A model generated the notes under the pieces. The model was not told the origin of the DNA. It searched no databases and was given only the letters and a program-made list of their open reading frames with translations. Shown here piece by piece: positions 42,421 through 50,721 of a stretch of DNA of 57,495 nucleotides. A program made the position numbers and the translations under genes. The stretch lies in assembly GCF_945870625.1 (NCBI RefSeq), contig NZ_CAMBTS010000007.1, positions 1 to 57,495 on the forward strand. Direction: 5' to 3'. This DNA comes from Novosphingobium sp. Chol11 (GTDB lineage Bacteria; Pseudomonadota; Alphaproteobacteria; Sphingomonadales; Sphingomonadaceae). How positions within the stretch are numbered: the stretch's first letter is position 1; every line of letters begins with the position of its first letter.

Positions 42421-42678
42421 ATGATCAGTGCTGATCTTGGATCAAAACTGGAGGAATTCGTGACCAACTTGGTCGCAACCGGCCGCTATAACTCCAAAAG
42501 CGAAGTGCTGCGCGAAGGCGTGCGCCTCATTCAGGACCGGGAGGCGCGGCTTGCAGCGTTCAATGCGGCGATTGCCCGCGGCCTTGCGGATGTGGACGCG
42601 GGCCGAACGAAACCGGCCGAGGAGGTGTTCGACCGCCTTGAGCAAAAATACCGCGCGATGGCCGAACGGGCGCAGTGA
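42421..42678 (+). CDS. parD: ParD-like type II antitoxin
   Basis: This 85-residue ribbon-helix-helix antitoxin has an N-terminal DNA-binding fold (ISADLGSKLEEFVTNLVATG, then YNSKSEVLREGVRLIQDRE) and a C-terminal toxin-wrapping helix rich in Asp, Glu and Arg. It represses its own operon and neutralises the partner. ATG 42421 has GGAGG 5 bp upstream. The toxin GTG overlaps its stop (GTGA), the usual coupling. It sits directly after oxyR with 55 bp between, in which AATTGTTGATAA-type sequence could be its promoter. Confidence 0.87.
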   Translation: MISADLGSKLEEFVTNLVATGRYNSKSEVLREGVRLIQDREARLAAFNAAIARGLADVDAGRTKPAEEVFDRLEQKYRAMAERAQ

Positions 42679-42971
42679 GGGTCGAAATCGCCGCCGAAGC
42701 AGGGGCCGATCTTGACGCCATTGCTGAGTACATTGCCCGTGACAGCGCAAACCAGGCGTTGGACTTTGTCAGGCAATTACGCGAGACTTGTGAACGTATT
42801 GCTGTGTTTCCAAAGCGGTTCCCGCTCGTCCGCAAAGAAGATCAAAGCGGAATCAGGAAGGCGCTGCACGGTAACTACCTGATCTTTTTTCAAATCGAGG
42901 ACGAAACAGTCTACGTGATTCATGTCTTGCACGCCGCAACCGACTACGAAACCCGGCTATTCGACCAATGA
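42675..42971 (+). CDS. parE: ParE/RelE-superfamily toxin
   Basis: This 98-residue toxin of the ParE/RelE fold has typical blocks [40 protein letters not shown] and [20 protein letters not shown], ending YETRLF. ParE members poison DNA gyrase and RelE members cut mRNA; the LHA..Y..RLF ending favours ParE. GTG 42675 overlaps the antitoxin stop, and its own stop overlaps the start of an SMR efflux gene (ATGA), an unusual third partner. Confidence 0.87.
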   Translation: MRVEIAAEAGADLDAIAEYIARDSANQALDFVRQLRETCERIAVFPKRFPLVRKEDQSGIRKALHGNYLIFFQIEDETVYVIHVLHAATDYETRLFDQ

Positions 42972-43306
42972 CCATCCCCCCCTATCTTGCGCTCGCCATC
43001 GCCATTGTGGCCGAAGTCATTGCCACCACCGCGCTCAAGCAATCAGCGGGGTTCACCCGGCCCATGCCTATGCTCGTCACCGTGATCGGCTACAGCATTG
43101 CGTTCTATTTCCTCTCGCTCACGCTCGAGCGGATGCCCACCGGGATCACCTATGCGATCTGGTCCGGCGTGGGCATCGTGCTGATCACCGCGATTGCATG
43201 GCTGCTGCATGGTCAGCGGCTGGACGGAGCTTCGCTGGCGGGCATCGGGCTGATCATGGCCGGGGTGCTGGTGCTGAACCTGTTTTCAAAAGCAGGGGCT
43301 GGCTGA
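42968..43306 (+). CDS. SMR family small multidrug/cation efflux protein
   Basis: This 112-residue four-helix inner-membrane transporter has the key Glu14-type residue in [12 protein letters not shown] in the first membrane helix, a GxG-like [10 protein letters not shown] in the third, and the usual length of 105-115. EmrE/QacE-type members export cationic drugs with proton antiport, and Gdx/SugE-type members export guanidinium; the motif here is closer to EmrE. No guanidine riboswitch is visible upstream. It overlaps the toxin stop, so it may be co-translated with the toxin-antitoxin pair. Confidence 0.92.
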   Translation: MTIPPYLALAIAIVAEVIATTALKQSAGFTRPMPMLVTVIGYSIAFYFLSLTLERMPTGITYAIWSGVGIVLITAIAWLLHGQRLDGASLAGIGLIMAGVLVLNLFSKAGAG

Positions 43307-43317
43307 GCTAACCTCGC

Positions 43318-43911
43318 TCAATCCATGTGCTTCAGCCCGACGCGCAAGTAATCCCACCCCGTGATCAACGTCAGCGCGGCGGCGGCCCACAACGTGGTCA
43401 GGCCTACGGTGTGCGGTACGTTGATTTCGAGGCCGAACGCCATCGCCGTCCAGCCGGGCGTTGCGCGGCCCAAGATCAGCGCGCCGAGCGCGACCATCTG
43501 CAGGCCGGTTTTCCATTTGGCGAGCTTCGACACCGGAACCGAGACCTGCAAGCTGCCGAGAAATTCGCGCAGGCCCGACACCGCGATCTCGCGCACCAGA
43601 ATGATCAACCCGGCGATGACATGCAGCCGCCCGACATAAGGGCCGGTCAGCACGCCTTGCGCGGTCAGCACGAGAATCACCGCCGCGACCATGATCTTGT
43701 CGGCAATCGGATCGAGAAAGATGCCTAGTTTGCTCACCGTGCTATGCGCGCGGGCGAGGTAGCCATCGAAATAATCCGTGACCCCCATCAGGCAATAAAC
43801 CGCAAAGCCAGCGAGGTAGCCCGCCGGCCAATCGGGCCACCACAACAGCGCCGCCAGCACCGGCACCGTGACAATCCGCGATAGGGTAAGAATATTAGGC
43901 AAGTTCAGCAT
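43318..43911 (-). CDS. pgsA: CDP-diacylglycerol-glycerol-3-phosphate 3-phosphatidyltransferase
   Basis: This 197-residue membrane enzyme makes phosphatidylglycerol phosphate, the committed step to phosphatidylglycerol and cardiolipin. It has the CDP-alcohol phosphotransferase motif D-G-x2-A-R-x8-G-x3-D-x3-D (DGYLARAHSTVSKLGIFLDP...D) and four to five hydrophobic segments. ATG 43911 (MLNLPNILT) is the family start; the longer open frame adds 57 unrelated residues. Divergent from the MFS gene that follows. Confidence 0.95.
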   Translation of the reverse strand: MLNLPNILTLSRIVTVPVLAALLWWPDWPAGYLAGFAVYCLMGVTDYFDGYLARAHSTVSKLGIFLDPIADKIMVAAVILVLTAQGVLTGPYVGRLHVIAGLIILVREIAVSGLREFLGSLQVSVPVSKLAKWKTGLQMVALGALILGRATPGWTAMAFGLEINVPHTVGLTTLWAAAALTLITGWDYLRVGLKHMD

Positions 43912-44026
43912 AAGACTTCGCCATATCCCGCCCGCATCATGGGTGAAACCACCAGTTGCCCCCTTGCCCGCAGCGCCCATCCGGCTAAGGGTCTGGGCAC
44001 AAACCGGGACGCTTGCAAGAACGTAA

Positions 44027-45355
44027 ATGACCACCACGACGCATCTGATCCGGAGCCGCCGCTTTCTGCCGCTGTTCGCCACTCAGCTCCTCGGCGCTTT
44101 CAACGACAATTTTTACAAGAACGCGATGATCCTGTTCGTGGTCTACTCGGTCTATAACTCCGAGGCGGCCGAAGCGCGCTTTTCCGCGATCGCCTCGGCG
44201 CTGTTCATCCTGCCGTTCTTCCTGCTCTCGGCGCTATCGGGCCAATTGGCCGACATGCGCGACAAGGCGCGGATCATCCGCATCGTCAAAGCCGCCGAAA
44301 TTGTGATCATGCTGATCGGCGGGGTGGGCCTGACCCTCGCCTTTCAGGGGATCATGGTGCACACGCTGGCCATTCCCGTGATGCTGGCCGCGCTGCTGGC
44401 CATGGGCGTTCATTCCACGTTTTTCGGGCCGATCAAGTACGCGATCCTGCCCCAGCATCTTGAGCCCAACGAAGTCTTGGCGGGCACCGGACTGGTCGAG
44501 GCAGGCACCTATATATCGATTCTGGCGGGCACCATTCTGGCCGGATGGATCCCGATCGAGGTCGCGGCCGTGGTCGTGATCGTAACTGCGCTGGTCGGCT
44601 TCCTGACCGCGCAATATGTGCCCGCCGCCCCGCCATTGATGGAGCCGCAGCCGCTCGACTGGAATATCGTGCGCTCGTCGATCACGCTGGTGCGCATGAC
44701 CACGCGGCATCCGCGCGTGATCCTAGCGATTGCGGCGATCAGCTTTTTCTGGACGATCGGGGCGGTGCTGTTCATCCAGTTTCCTCCGCTTGCCAAGAAT
44801 GTGCTGAGCGCCAGCAAGGAAGTCGCCAGCCTGTTCCTCGTGGTGTTCTCGATCGGGGTTTCGATCGGCTCGGTCTCGATCAACCGCATGCTGGGGGGCA
44901 AAGTCTCGGCGCGCTTTGGCCCGGCGGCAGTGCTGGTCATGGGCGTATTCGTCGTCGCGTTCCATCTGGTCTGCCGCATGTGGCCGCACGCGCCGGGCGA
45001 AGCGCTGCTGAGCGTATCGCAGTTCATCCTGCAGCCGCTCGCCGCGCCGCTGCTGCTCAGCCTGCTGGGCATTGCAATTGCGGGCGGCATGTTTGTGGTG
45101 CCGCTTTACGCCTTTCTCACAACCGTGGTCGACAAATCGGAAACCGCGCGCACGATCGCGGCGAACAACATCGTCAATGCAGGCGCGATGGTGGTCGGTT
45201 CGGTTATTGCCATCGGCCTCAGCGCGGTCGGTGTCGATCTGGCCGATCAGTTGCTGCTGGGCGCCGCAATGTGCATCATCGCGGCATGGCTGGGCTGGTT
45301 GCTCTACAAGGCGGAGCAGGCGCACGCGGGCGAGATCGAGCACGCATTTGAGTAA
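44027..45355 (+). CDS. MFS transporter, LplT-like
   Basis: This 442-residue 12-helix major-facilitator protein opens FLPLFATQLLGAFNDNFYKNA, the hallmark of the LplT lysophospholipid-flippase family, followed by ALSGQLADMRDKARIIR (loop 2-3) and FFGPIKYAILPQHL. LplT members move lysophospholipids inward for re-acylation. There is no fused acyltransferase/ligase domain as in larger homologues. Divergent from pgsA, so both genes of this gap concern membrane lipids. Confidence 0.85.
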   Translation: MTTTTHLIRSRRFLPLFATQLLGAFNDNFYKNAMILFVVYSVYNSEAAEARFSAIASALFILPFFLLSALSGQLADMRDKARIIRIVKAAEIVIMLIGGVGLTLAFQGIMVHTLAIPVMLAALLAMGVHSTFFGPIKYAILPQHLEPNEVLAGTGLVEAGTYISILAGTILAGWIPIEVAAVVVIVTALVGFLTAQYVPAAPPLMEPQPLDWNIVRSSITLVRMTTRHPRVILAIAAISFFWTIGAVLFIQFPPLAKNVLSASKEVASLFLVVFSIGVSIGSVSINRMLGGKVSARFGPAAVLVMGVFVVAFHLVCRMWPHAPGEALLSVSQFILQPLAAPLLLSLLGIAIAGGMFVVPLYAFLTTVVDKSETARTIAANNIVNAGAMVVGSVIAIGLSAVGVDLADQLLLGAAMCIIAAWLGWLLYKAEQAHAGEIEHAFE

Positions 45356-45382
45356 CACGGTTCTCGGCGAGGTGCGCCGACC

Positions 45383-45721
45383 TCAGGATATGAAGGCAAG
45401 CACCGCGAGGAAGCAGGCGCAATAGGCCAGCAGGAAGTCCTTCATATCCTGCAGCGTGATCATGCGCGGATCGAGCGGCTTGGAGCGCAATTTCGCGCGT
45501 TCCATCGCCAGCGCCACTTCGGGTTCGTATTCCGGCATAACGCGCAGCACGGCCTCGGGCAGTGCGGCACGAAAGGGGTGGCAGCGCGGCTCGGCAGCAG
45601 CCAACGCGCCGATCAAAGCGGGCGCTTGCCCGCCCATGCCAGGCAGGAGCACCTGCGGCGCAAGGCCTAGGCGGAATGGATGGCCAATATTCTTTCGACC
45701 GAACGCGATTCTAGTATCCAT
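45383..45721 (-). CDS. Hypothetical protein with C-terminal membrane anchor
   Basis: I do not recognise this 112-residue protein. From ATG 45721 it runs MDTRIAFGRKNIG, has a Pro/Ala-rich middle, a charged stretch (ALAMERAKLRSKPLDPRMIT), and ends in a single hydrophobic helix (FLLAYCACFLAVLAFIS) that could anchor it in the inner membrane with the N-terminus in the cytoplasm. The longer open frame extends 66 codons upstream without family-like sequence. It is convergent with the LplT-like gene. The charged segment and tail anchor are compatible with a small membrane-associated factor; the function is unknown. Confidence 0.55.
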   Translation of the reverse strand: MDTRIAFGRKNIGHPFRLGLAPQVLLPGMGGQAPALIGALAAAEPRCHPFRAALPEAVLRVMPEYEPEVALAMERAKLRSKPLDPRMITLQDMKDFLLAYCACFLAVLAFIS

Positions 45722-45844
45722 GTGGGCAACAGTAACGATTTGTTGACCATCGCGGGAGGCCGCCGAGGCCGGTTTCGCAGGCCAGTTCCACAACGGCACA
45801 GTGTTGCGATGAGGGTCGCGATGAGGGCAGGAACAGCCACGAAA

Positions 45845-45870
45845 AAGGCCGCCGGATGAGCGGCGGCCTT
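45845..45870 (-). terminator. Rho-independent terminator of csbD-like gene
   Basis: AAGGCCGCCG (45845-45854) pairs with CGGCGGCCTT (45861-45870), a 10-bp stem with a GATGAG loop. On the minus strand it is followed by a T-run (45846-45842), so it ends the EVE-CsbD transcript. Confidence 0.85.
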
Positions 45871-45954
45871 CTTTGATTTGGAGCGGCGCCTTCGGCATGA
45901 GCGAGGTTGGGGAGTGCACCTCAGACTTGCCTCAGGTTGGTTCAGGCCAGACGC

Positions 45955-46137
45955 TCAAAGCGCGTCTTTGATCGCGCCCTTGATCTTGCCTTCAGCTTCT
46001 TCGGCCTTGCCCTTGAGCTCCTGCACTTTGCCTTTTGCCTGCAGGCTGCCGTCGCCGGTCATCTCGCCCACGGCCTGCTTAATGTTGCCGATAGCCTGAT
46101 CTGCTGCGCCCTTGGCGCGATCTGTGAATTCACCCAT
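45955..46137 (-). CDS. CsbD-like stress protein
   Basis: This 60-residue, highly charged, Lys/Glu/Ala/Gly-rich protein matches the CsbD family: GEFTDRAKGAADQAIGNIKQ, then VGEMTGDGSLQAKGK and the repeated GKAEEAEGKIKGAIKD. Members are abundant general-stress proteins of unknown mechanism. It follows the EVE-domain gene by 43 bp in the same direction, and a hairpin terminator closes the transcript. Confidence 0.9.
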   Translation of the reverse strand: MGEFTDRAKGAADQAIGNIKQAVGEMTGDGSLQAKGKVQELKGKAEEAEGKIKGAIKDAL

Positions 46138-46180
46138 TGTTCGTCTCCTTGGTTGTGACCAAATGAAAACGAACCAGAAA

Positions 46181-46615
46181 TCAGATGGTTCCCCCCGCCA
46201 TCTCCAAAATCAGCGCCCACTCGTCTGGCCGCACGGCAGACACGGACAGGCGCGAGAGGCGCAGCAGGTCCATCGCCGCCAGCGCTTCGGTTGCCTTGAT
46301 CGTGGCGAGCGTGACCGGCGCGGCCAGCTTGGCGAGCGGCTTCACCTTTACCGCGGCCCATTTGCCTTCGGGATCGGTGGGATCGGTAAGCCCGCCCGCG
46401 CTGATCTGGGCAATGCCGACGATCTCCTTGCCAATGTTCGAATGATAGAAAAACGCAAGGTCGCCCACTTGCATCGTGCGCAGATTGCGCGCGGCCAGAT
46501 GATTGCGCACCCCGTCCCACGTGCCCTCGCCCTCGGCCACCAGATCATCCCAGCCATAAACATCCGGCTCCGATTTCATCAGCCAGAGCTGCTCGCTCAG
46601 CGCAAATTTGGTCAT
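46181..46615 (-). CDS. EVE (PUA-like) domain protein
   Basis: This 144-residue single-domain EVE protein has the diagnostic WLMKSEPDVYGWDDL near the N-terminus, GVRNHLAARNLRTMQVGD, and FFYHSN...IVGIAQI. The PUA-like fold binds modified nucleobases; some family members read modified cytosine in DNA or RNA. AAGGA lies 6 bp before ATG 46615; the longer frame adds 80 non-family residues. It is read with the CsbD-like gene. Confidence 0.92.
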   Translation of the reverse strand: MTKFALSEQLWLMKSEPDVYGWDDLVAEGEGTWDGVRNHLAARNLRTMQVGDLAFFYHSNIGKEIVGIAQISAGGLTDPTDPEGKWAAVKVKPLAKLAAPVTLATIKATEALAAMDLLRLSRLSVSAVRPDEWALILEMAGGTI

Positions 46616-46674
46616 GCAGGTCCTTTGAATTGAGATATGGCGGGGCATTACCGCAATTTGGCAGGCCGAACAGC

Positions 46675-47622
46675 ATGAACCTTGAGACGCTCCCGCTGCT
46701 CTCGCTGACCAGTGAACCTGCGGATCTCGCCCGCGATCTGGGCGCAAGCTTCGCGCAGTTCGGCTTTGCGCTGGTGACTGGCCATGGGCTCGATCCCGCG
46801 CTGATCGAGCGGGCATGGGCGCTGACCGAAGCGCTGTTCGCGCAGCCCGAGGCACAAAAGCGTGCCTGCCATATCGCCGGCGGGGGCGGCGCGCGCGGCT
46901 ATACCCCGTTCGGCACCGAAATCGCCAAAGGCGCGGCGGCGCATGATCTCAAGGAATTCTGGCATGTCGGGCGCGATCTGCCTGCCGGGCATCCCCTCGC
47001 CGCCTCGATGCCGCCCAATGTCTGGCCCGCCCACCCGGCGCATTTCCGCCAGACTTTTGCAGCGCTCTATGCCGAACTTGACCGGGTCGGCGCGGCGATC
47101 CTCTCGCGCATCGCAGTGTGGCTGGGGCTTGAGGCGGAATGGTTTGATCCTGCCATCGCCGATGGCAATTCGGTGCTGCGGCTGCTGCATTATCCGCCGG
47201 TGCCGAATGACGTGGCCGAAACCGCAGGCGGCGCGATTCGGGCCGGAGCGCATGAGGACATCAACCTCATCACCCTCCTGCTCGGAGCCGAGGAAGCGGG
47301 GCTGGAACTTATGACCAAGGACGGCCAGTGGCTCCCCGCCTTGCCGCCAGAAGGCGCGCTGGTGGTCAATATCGGCGACATGTTGCAACGCCTGACCAAC
47401 CATGTGCTCCCCAGCACCACCCACCGCGTGCGCAACCCCGAAGACGCACGCGCGGGCTTAAGCCGCTATTCGATGCCGTTTTTCCTGCATTTGCGCAGCG
47501 ATTTCCTGATCGAAACGCTGCCCGGCTGCATCAGCCAGGAGAACCCCGACCGCTATCCCTTCCCGATCCTGGCGGACGATTACCTGCAGGAGCGGCTGCG
47601 CGAGATCGGGCTGAAGCGTTAG
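46675..47622 (+). CDS. Isopenicillin-N-synthase-like 2-oxoglutarate/Fe(II) dioxygenase
   Basis: This 315-residue double-stranded beta-helix oxygenase has the iron triad HED in GAHEDINLITLLL and His in LPSTTHRVRN, and the R-x-S cosubstrate motif RYSMPFF. The N-terminal FGFALVTGHGLD and GYTPFGTE match the family. Bacterial members of this group have diverse or unknown substrates; ethylene-forming and nucleoside oxidases are related. ATG 46675 is preferred to the upstream TTG. It starts in the same direction as fhs. Confidence 0.9.
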   Translation: MNLETLPLLSLTSEPADLARDLGASFAQFGFALVTGHGLDPALIERAWALTEALFAQPEAQKRACHIAGGGGARGYTPFGTEIAKGAAAHDLKEFWHVGRDLPAGHPLAASMPPNVWPAHPAHFRQTFAALYAELDRVGAAILSRIAVWLGLEAEWFDPAIADGNSVLRLLHYPPVPNDVAETAGGAIRAGAHEDINLITLLLGAEEAGLELMTKDGQWLPALPPEGALVVNIGDMLQRLTNHVLPSTTHRVRNPEDARAGLSRYSMPFFLHLRSDFLIETLPGCISQENPDRYPFPILADDYLQERLREIGLKR

Positions 47623-47675
47623 TCACACCGCCGTGAGCCCTTGCGATGAAGGCGCGTGATGCTATCCTCCGCTTC

Positions 47676-49337
47676 ATGCCAATCGATCTCGAAATCGCCC
47701 GCAGCGTAACCTTACGCCCCATCGCCGATGTTGCCGCAGCAGCGGGCATTCCGCCCGATGCAGTTGAGTTTTACGGGCGGCACAAGGCTAAGCTCGCGGT
47801 CGAAGCCTTGCCAGAGGCACCGGCCGGCAAGCTTGTTCTGGTCACCGCGATCAACCCCACCCCGGCGGGCGAGGGCAAGACGACAACCTCGATCGGCCTC
47901 GCCGACGCGCTGAACCTGACCGGGCGCAAGGCAGTCCTTGCGCTGCGCGAGCCGTCGCTAGGCCCCTGTTTCGGGGTCAAAGGCGGGGCAACCGGCGGTG
48001 GGCGTTCGCAAGTGGTGCCGATGGAGGACATCAACCTTCATTTCACCGGCGATTTTCATGCGGTGACCGCGGCGCACAATCTGCTCGCGGCGATGATCGA
48101 CAATCATATCCACTGGGGCAATGCGCTCGCCATCGATGTGCGCCGCGTGGTCTGGCGGCGGGTGCTCGATGTGAACGACCGCGCACTGCGCAATATCGTA
48201 CAGTCGACCGGCGGCGTGGCCAATGGCTATCCGCGCGAATCGGGCTTCGATATCACCGTCGCTTCCGAAGTCATGGCGATCCTCTGTCTGGCGAGCGACC
48301 TGCATGATCTGGAGGCGCGGCTCGGGCGCATTGTCATCGGCTATACCCGCGAGCGCCAGCCGATCACCGCGCGCGATCTGAAGGCCGACGGCGCAATGGC
48401 GGTGCTGATGAAAGAGGCGATCAAGCCCAATCTGGTGCAGACGCTGGAGGGCAATCCGGCGCTGATCCACGGCGGCCCGTTTGCCAATATCGCGCATGGC
48501 TGCAATTCGGTGATCGCCACGCGCACTGCGCTGTCGCTGGGGGATTATGTCGTTACCGAGGCCGGGTTTGGCGCGGATCTCGGCGCAGAAAAATTCTGCG
48601 ACATCAAATGCCGCTCCAGCGGCCTCAAGCCCGATGTCGTGGTGATCGTGGCCACGGTGCGTGCGCTCAAGATGAATGGCGGCGTGGCCAAAGACAATCT
48701 GGGCCCCGAAGATGTCGCAGCAGTGCGCCGGGGCTCTGCCAATCTGGTGCGGCATATCGAGAATATCCGCCAGTTCGGGCTGCCTGCAATCGTGGCGATC
48801 AATCACTTCGTGACCGACACCGCCGCCGAAATCGCGGTGGTGCAGGAAGCCGCCGCAGCGCACGCGACCCCCGCGATCCTGTGCCATCACTGGGCCAAGG
48901 GCGGCGCGGGCGCATCGGAGCTTGCCGATGCCGTGGCCTTGCTGTGCGAACGCGGCCAATCGCAGTTCGCGCCGCTTTATGACGATGCGCTGCCGCTGTT
49001 CGACAAGATCAACACGGTGGCAACGCGGATTTACCGCGCGGTGGAGGCCATCGCCGAGCCGCATGTGCTGGCGCAATTGAAGCGCTGGGAGGATGCCGGG
49101 CACGGCCATCTGCCAGTGTGCATCGCCAAGACGCAGTACAGCTTCTCGACTGATCCCAAGCGATTGGGCGCGCCGACCGGCCATGTGCTGAGCGTGCGCG
49201 AGGTGCGCCTGGCGGCAGGCGCCGGATTCGTGGTCGCGATCTGCGGCGAAATCGCGACCATGCCCGGTCTGCCCCGGATCGCCGCAGCCGAACATATCCG
49301 GCTGGGCGCAGACGGCGAAGTCGAAGGGCTGTCATAA
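47676..49337 (+). CDS. fhs: Formate-tetrahydrofolate ligase
   Basis: This 553-residue ATP-dependent enzyme makes 10-formyltetrahydrofolate from formate. The P-loop is [18 protein letters not shown], and [39 protein letters not shown] and [16 protein letters not shown] ([12 protein letters not shown]) blocks are all present. ATG 47676 (MPIDLEIAR) fits family length; ATG 47646 would add ten residues, and neither has a strong ribosome-binding site. It supplies one-carbon units for purines. Convergent with the sugar permease. Confidence 0.96.
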   Translation: MPIDLEIARSVTLRPIADVAAAAGIPPDAVEFYGRHKAKLAVEALPEAPAGKLVLVTAINPTPAGEGKTTTSIGLADALNLTGRKAVLALREPSLGPCFGVKGGATGGGRSQVVPMEDINLHFTGDFHAVTAAHNLLAAMIDNHIHWGNALAIDVRRVVWRRVLDVNDRALRNIVQSTGGVANGYPRESGFDITVASEVMAILCLASDLHDLEARLGRIVIGYTRERQPITARDLKADGAMAVLMKEAIKPNLVQTLEGNPALIHGGPFANIAHGCNSVIATRTALSLGDYVVTEAGFGADLGAEKFCDIKCRSSGLKPDVVVIVATVRALKMNGGVAKDNLGPEDVAAVRRGSANLVRHIENIRQFGLPAIVAINHFVTDTAAEIAVVQEAAAAHATPAILCHHWAKGGAGASELADAVALLCERGQSQFAPLYDDALPLFDKINTVATRIYRAVEAIAEPHVLAQLKRWEDAGHGHLPVCIAKTQYSFSTDPKRLGAPTGHVLSVREVRLAAGAGFVVAICGEIATMPGLPRIAAAEHIRLGADGEVEGLS

Positions 49338-49381
49338 AGTCCCGCGCAGCCGGGAATACCCTGCACGGCGGCTGTCGGCGA

Positions 49382-50683
49382 TCACGCCGCAGCGGGTCGC
49401 CGTGCATAGATCCCGAACGCCGCGATAGCGGCATAGCATAGTGCCGGGATCATCAGGGCCAGCGCCAAACTGCCCGACTGGTCGGCGAGGAAGCCGGTCA
49501 GCACCGGAACGACCGCGCCGCCGAAGATGGCGATATTGATCATGCCTGATCCGTCAGCCGCCCGCGGACCCAGCTTCTCGCAGGCCAGCCCGAAAATCGT
49601 CGGAAACATGATCGAATTCATCAGCCCGATTGCCAGCAGGCTGTAACCCGCCAGCGCGCCAGCACTATTGGCCGAGATCAGGATCAGCGCGACCGCGCCG
49701 ACGGCGACCGCTGCGAGGATTTTGCCCGGGCTCATCAGCCGCAGAACAAAGGATCCGACAAAGCGTCCGATCATCGCGCCCCCCCAGTAAAAACTGATCA
49801 TGTTGCCGGCCGACAATTCCGACAGGCCCATGACGCTCGGTTGCCTCAGATAGCTGACGATCAACGAGCCAATCGATACCTCCGCCCCGACATAGAGGAA
49901 GATGCAAAGCGCGCCGTAGCCGAACCGGGGCCGACGCAGCAGCGCAAAGCCGGCGATCGGCGAGCTCTGCTCAATCGGCGCAGCTTGCAGCGCGTTGCGA
50001 AATAGCCAGACGACCGCTGCAACCGCCGCAAGCGCCGCCGCCAGCGCGAGATAGGCATTGACGATCACTTGCGTCTCGGCGGTGCGATAGGCGTCGAGCG
50101 CGCTGCCGGTCAGCGAAGCGGCGGAAACCGCGGCGAGGCTTCCCAGGATCAGCGTAGCGCCGACCCCGGGGAAGATTGTCGTGCCCAGACTGTTGAACCC
50201 TTGGGCAAAGGTCAACCGGCTGTGAACCGTCCTTGCCGGACCAAGCAGGCTGATCAGCGGGTTTGCCACGACTTGGACAATCACCACACCACTCGCGAGC
50301 ACAAACAGCGCCAGCAGAAACAGGCTGTACGTGGCATATTGCGAGGCCGGAATGAACAGCAGGCAGCCCACCGTCATGATCAGCAGCCCCGCGACCGCCC
50401 CTCGCATATAGCCGATCTTCTTGACCAGCTGCGCGCCGGGTATCCCGATGACCAGATAGGCCGTGAAAAAGCAGAACTGGACAAGCATCGCCTGCGTGAA
50501 ATTGAGCGTGAACAGCTCCTTGAGCTTGGGAATGATCACATCGTTAAGGCTGGTGATCCCGCCGAAGATAAAGAACAAGGCGAGGACAGCATATTGCAGT
50601 TCCGGTCGAAATTCTGCGCCACCTGTGGGCTCGCTGTCATTGGGATCGCGCACGTTGGCGGCAAAATCTGGCGCAAGGACCAC
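49382..50683 (-). CDS. FucP/GluP-type sugar:H+ symporter (MFS)
   Basis: This 433-residue, 12-helix permease of the fucose/glucose-galactose symporter group has FIFGGITSLNDVIIPKLKEL in the first helix, FFTAYLVIGIPGAQLVKKIG and NPLISLLGP...LTFAQGFNSLG; the last is the sugar-binding stretch of FucP. The start is a GTG with GGAGG 8 bp upstream. It follows the GH2 pseudogene by 38 bp in one operon with it and GH3, so it imports the monosaccharide released from the glycan. The specific sugar is unknown; a mannose or glucose unit fits a GH2/GH3 pair. Confidence 0.9.
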   Translation of the reverse strand: MVLAPDFAANVRDPNDSEPTGGAEFRPELQYAVLALFFIFGGITSLNDVIIPKLKELFTLNFTQAMLVQFCFFTAYLVIGIPGAQLVKKIGYMRGAVAGLLIMTVGCLLFIPASQYATYSLFLLALFVLASGVVIVQVVANPLISLLGPARTVHSRLTFAQGFNSLGTTIFPGVGATLILGSLAAVSAASLTGSALDAYRTAETQVIVNAYLALAAALAAVAAVVWLFRNALQAAPIEQSSPIAGFALLRRPRFGYGALCIFLYVGAEVSIGSLIVSYLRQPSVMGLSELSAGNMISFYWGGAMIGRFVGSFVLRLMSPGKILAAVAVGAVALILISANSAGALAGYSLLAIGLMNSIMFPTIFGLACEKLGPRAADGSGMINIAIFGGAVVPVLTGFLADQSGSLALALMIPALCYAAIAAFGIYARRPAAA

Positions 50684-50721
50684 GGGTTCTTCCTCCGTTA
50701 AGATTGTCTGATTTCTTGGCG

